A stretch of DNA of 6,751 bases from contig QMLM01000092.1 in assembly GCA_003646745.1 (NCBI GenBank), positions 1 through 6,751 on the forward strand. The letters run 5' to 3'. The position numbers and the translations under genes were made by a program. Every line of letters begins with the position of its first letter. Position 1 is the stretch's first letter. This document shows positions 5,899-6,751 of the stretch, piece by piece. Below the pieces are notes generated by a model that saw only the letters and a program-made list of their open reading frames with translations, made no database searches and was not told the origin of the DNA. This DNA is from Deltaproteobacteria bacterium. Its GTDB lineage: Bacteria > Desulfobacterota > B13-G15 > RBG-16-54-18.

Positions 5899-6751
5899 AA
5901 AGATCCTTCGTCTTTTTCCTCTTATTTGTGCCCCTCTTATTCCCTGAACCACTCTTTGCCTCTTCATGGCTTGAGCTTCACTCCCCTCACTTCACCCTAC
6001 GGTATCAAAAATCCGAGAGGAAGATGGCCTCCTTTCTCCTGCGCCGGGCTGAGGAAGCTAGAGAGGTGGCGCTTCGGGATATCGGCCATTGTCCCCCTTC
6101 GCCCACTCTGATCTATTTAGCACCCACCTGGGATGATTTTCAGCAGGTGCAGCCCGGAGGAAAACCCCCTCCTTGGTCAGTGGGGACGGCCTATCCTGAG
6201 TTTAACCTCATTATCCTCAGGTCCCCACGGTCAGTGAAGGGAGGCAGAACAAAGATAGAGGAAGTCTTTCGACATGAATACGCCCACCTTGCCTTGGGGG
6301 CGGCCCTGAAGGGACGGGAAGTACCTCGTTGGCTGGACGAGGGCCTTGCTATGATTCAGAGCAGACAATGGAACATTTCTTGGACCTATACCCTGGCCAG
6401 GGGGGTGCTGACCAAGTCCCTCCTCACCATAGAGGAATTAGAAGATAGGTTTCCCACAACCCCCGGCCAAGCTCAGCTCGCCTATGCGGAGAGCTTCAGC
6501 TTTGTGAGCTTTATCAAAAGCGAGTTCGGACCCCAGGCCCTCCCCCGTCTCATTAGGGGAATAGCCAATGGTCTCGATGTGGAGACCGCCTTGAGATTGG
6601 CCACTGGCCTCGGGCTCAGGGAGATGGACAGAAGGTGGAAAAAGGAGTTGAAAAGAAGATATAGTTGGATTCCCATCGTCACCAGTTTTTTCTCCCTGTG
6701 GTTTCTGGCGAGCCTCCTCTTTTTGCTGGGCTATTGGCGCAAGCGTAAGAA
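5895..6751 (+). CDS. Secreted, membrane-anchored MA-like metallopeptidase (gluzincin), 3' end outside the window
   Basis: The reading frame is open from the ATG at 5895 to the window end (285 codons shown). Residues 1-22 form a signal peptide (MKRSFVFFLLFV... with likely cleavage after LFA22). The mature protein contains HEYAH (H127-H131, E128 as general base), followed 18 residues later by WLDEGLA with E149, giving an HExxH...E zinc site of the gluzincin type and matching the peptidase MA-like family (PF13485). A hydrophobic helix at about 259-281 then a basic tail (WRKRK) gives a membrane anchor with the catalytic domain outside the cytoplasm or in the periplasm. Substrate unknown. The ATG overlaps the DUF167 TGA (ATGA), so translation is probably coupled. 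Few residues probably follow the anchor, but this cannot be seen. A catalytically inactive role is unlikely because all three zinc ligands are present. Confidence 0.88.
   Translation, partial: MKRSFVFFLLFVPLLFPEPLFASSWLELHSPHFTLRYQKSERKMASFLLRRAEEAREVALRDIGHCPPSPTLIYLAPTWDDFQQVQPGGKPPPWSVGTAYPEFNLIILRSPRSVKGGRTKIEEVFRHEYAHLALGAALKGREVPRWLDEGLAMIQSRQWNISWTYTLARGVLTKSLLTIEELEDRFPTTPGQAQLAYAESFSFVSFIKSEFGPQALPRLIRGIANGLDVETALRLATGLGLREMDRRWKKELKRRYSWIPIVTSFFSLWFLASLLFLLGYWRKRK

Noticed and set aside
5926..6111. Plus-strand open frame of 61 codons
   Set aside because: It lies in another frame inside the metallopeptidase gene, which has a signal peptide, a zinc motif and a continuous frame to the window end.

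Overview
The window reads as an ordinary bacterial chromosome segment. All supported genes lie on the plus strand in one tight, co-directional cluster. Genes are separated by a few bases or overlap, and most starts have purine-rich Shine-Dalgarno sites, including GTG starts. Arg codons are often AGG/AGA and Ile is often ATC/ATA. Together with the gene types (SelA, a B12-type radical SAM protein, a secreted MA-like metallopeptidase), this fits an anaerobic, possibly thermophilic, Desulfobacterota/deltaproteobacterium-like lineage. That taxonomic guess is inference and is not proven by the sequence.

Layout. Bases 1-166 are non-coding: a perfect 9-bp hairpin at 4-27 (perhaps the end of an upstream unit), a pyrimidine-rich stretch, and a candidate extended -10 promoter near 88-96. 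A 79-codon gene of unknown function (167-406) follows. A 55-bp gap (407-461) holds a TATAAT box and a hairpin that would bury the ribosome-binding site of the next gene. Then come a B12-binding/radical SAM protein (462-2201), selA (2210-3637), an RluD-type pseudouridine synthase (3641-4609), a PgeF/YlmD/YfiH-type protein (4596-5303), a YggT membrane protein (5313-5612), a DUF167/YggU protein (5614-5898), and a secreted, membrane-anchored HEYAH metallopeptidase (from 5895) cut off by the window edge.

Function. From rluD onward the genes look like a housekeeping set: rRNA modification, cell-wall precursor quality control or purine nucleoside chemistry, a cell-envelope/division-associated membrane protein, and a conserved small protein. 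SelA supplies selenocysteyl-tRNA synthesis, but selB, selD and selC are not in the window. The radical SAM protein is the least understood member. Its placement 8 bases upstream of selA is the most interesting association here, though neighbourhood alone does not prove a link to selenium. I found no mobile element, CRISPR array, tRNA, rRNA or clear novel defence system.
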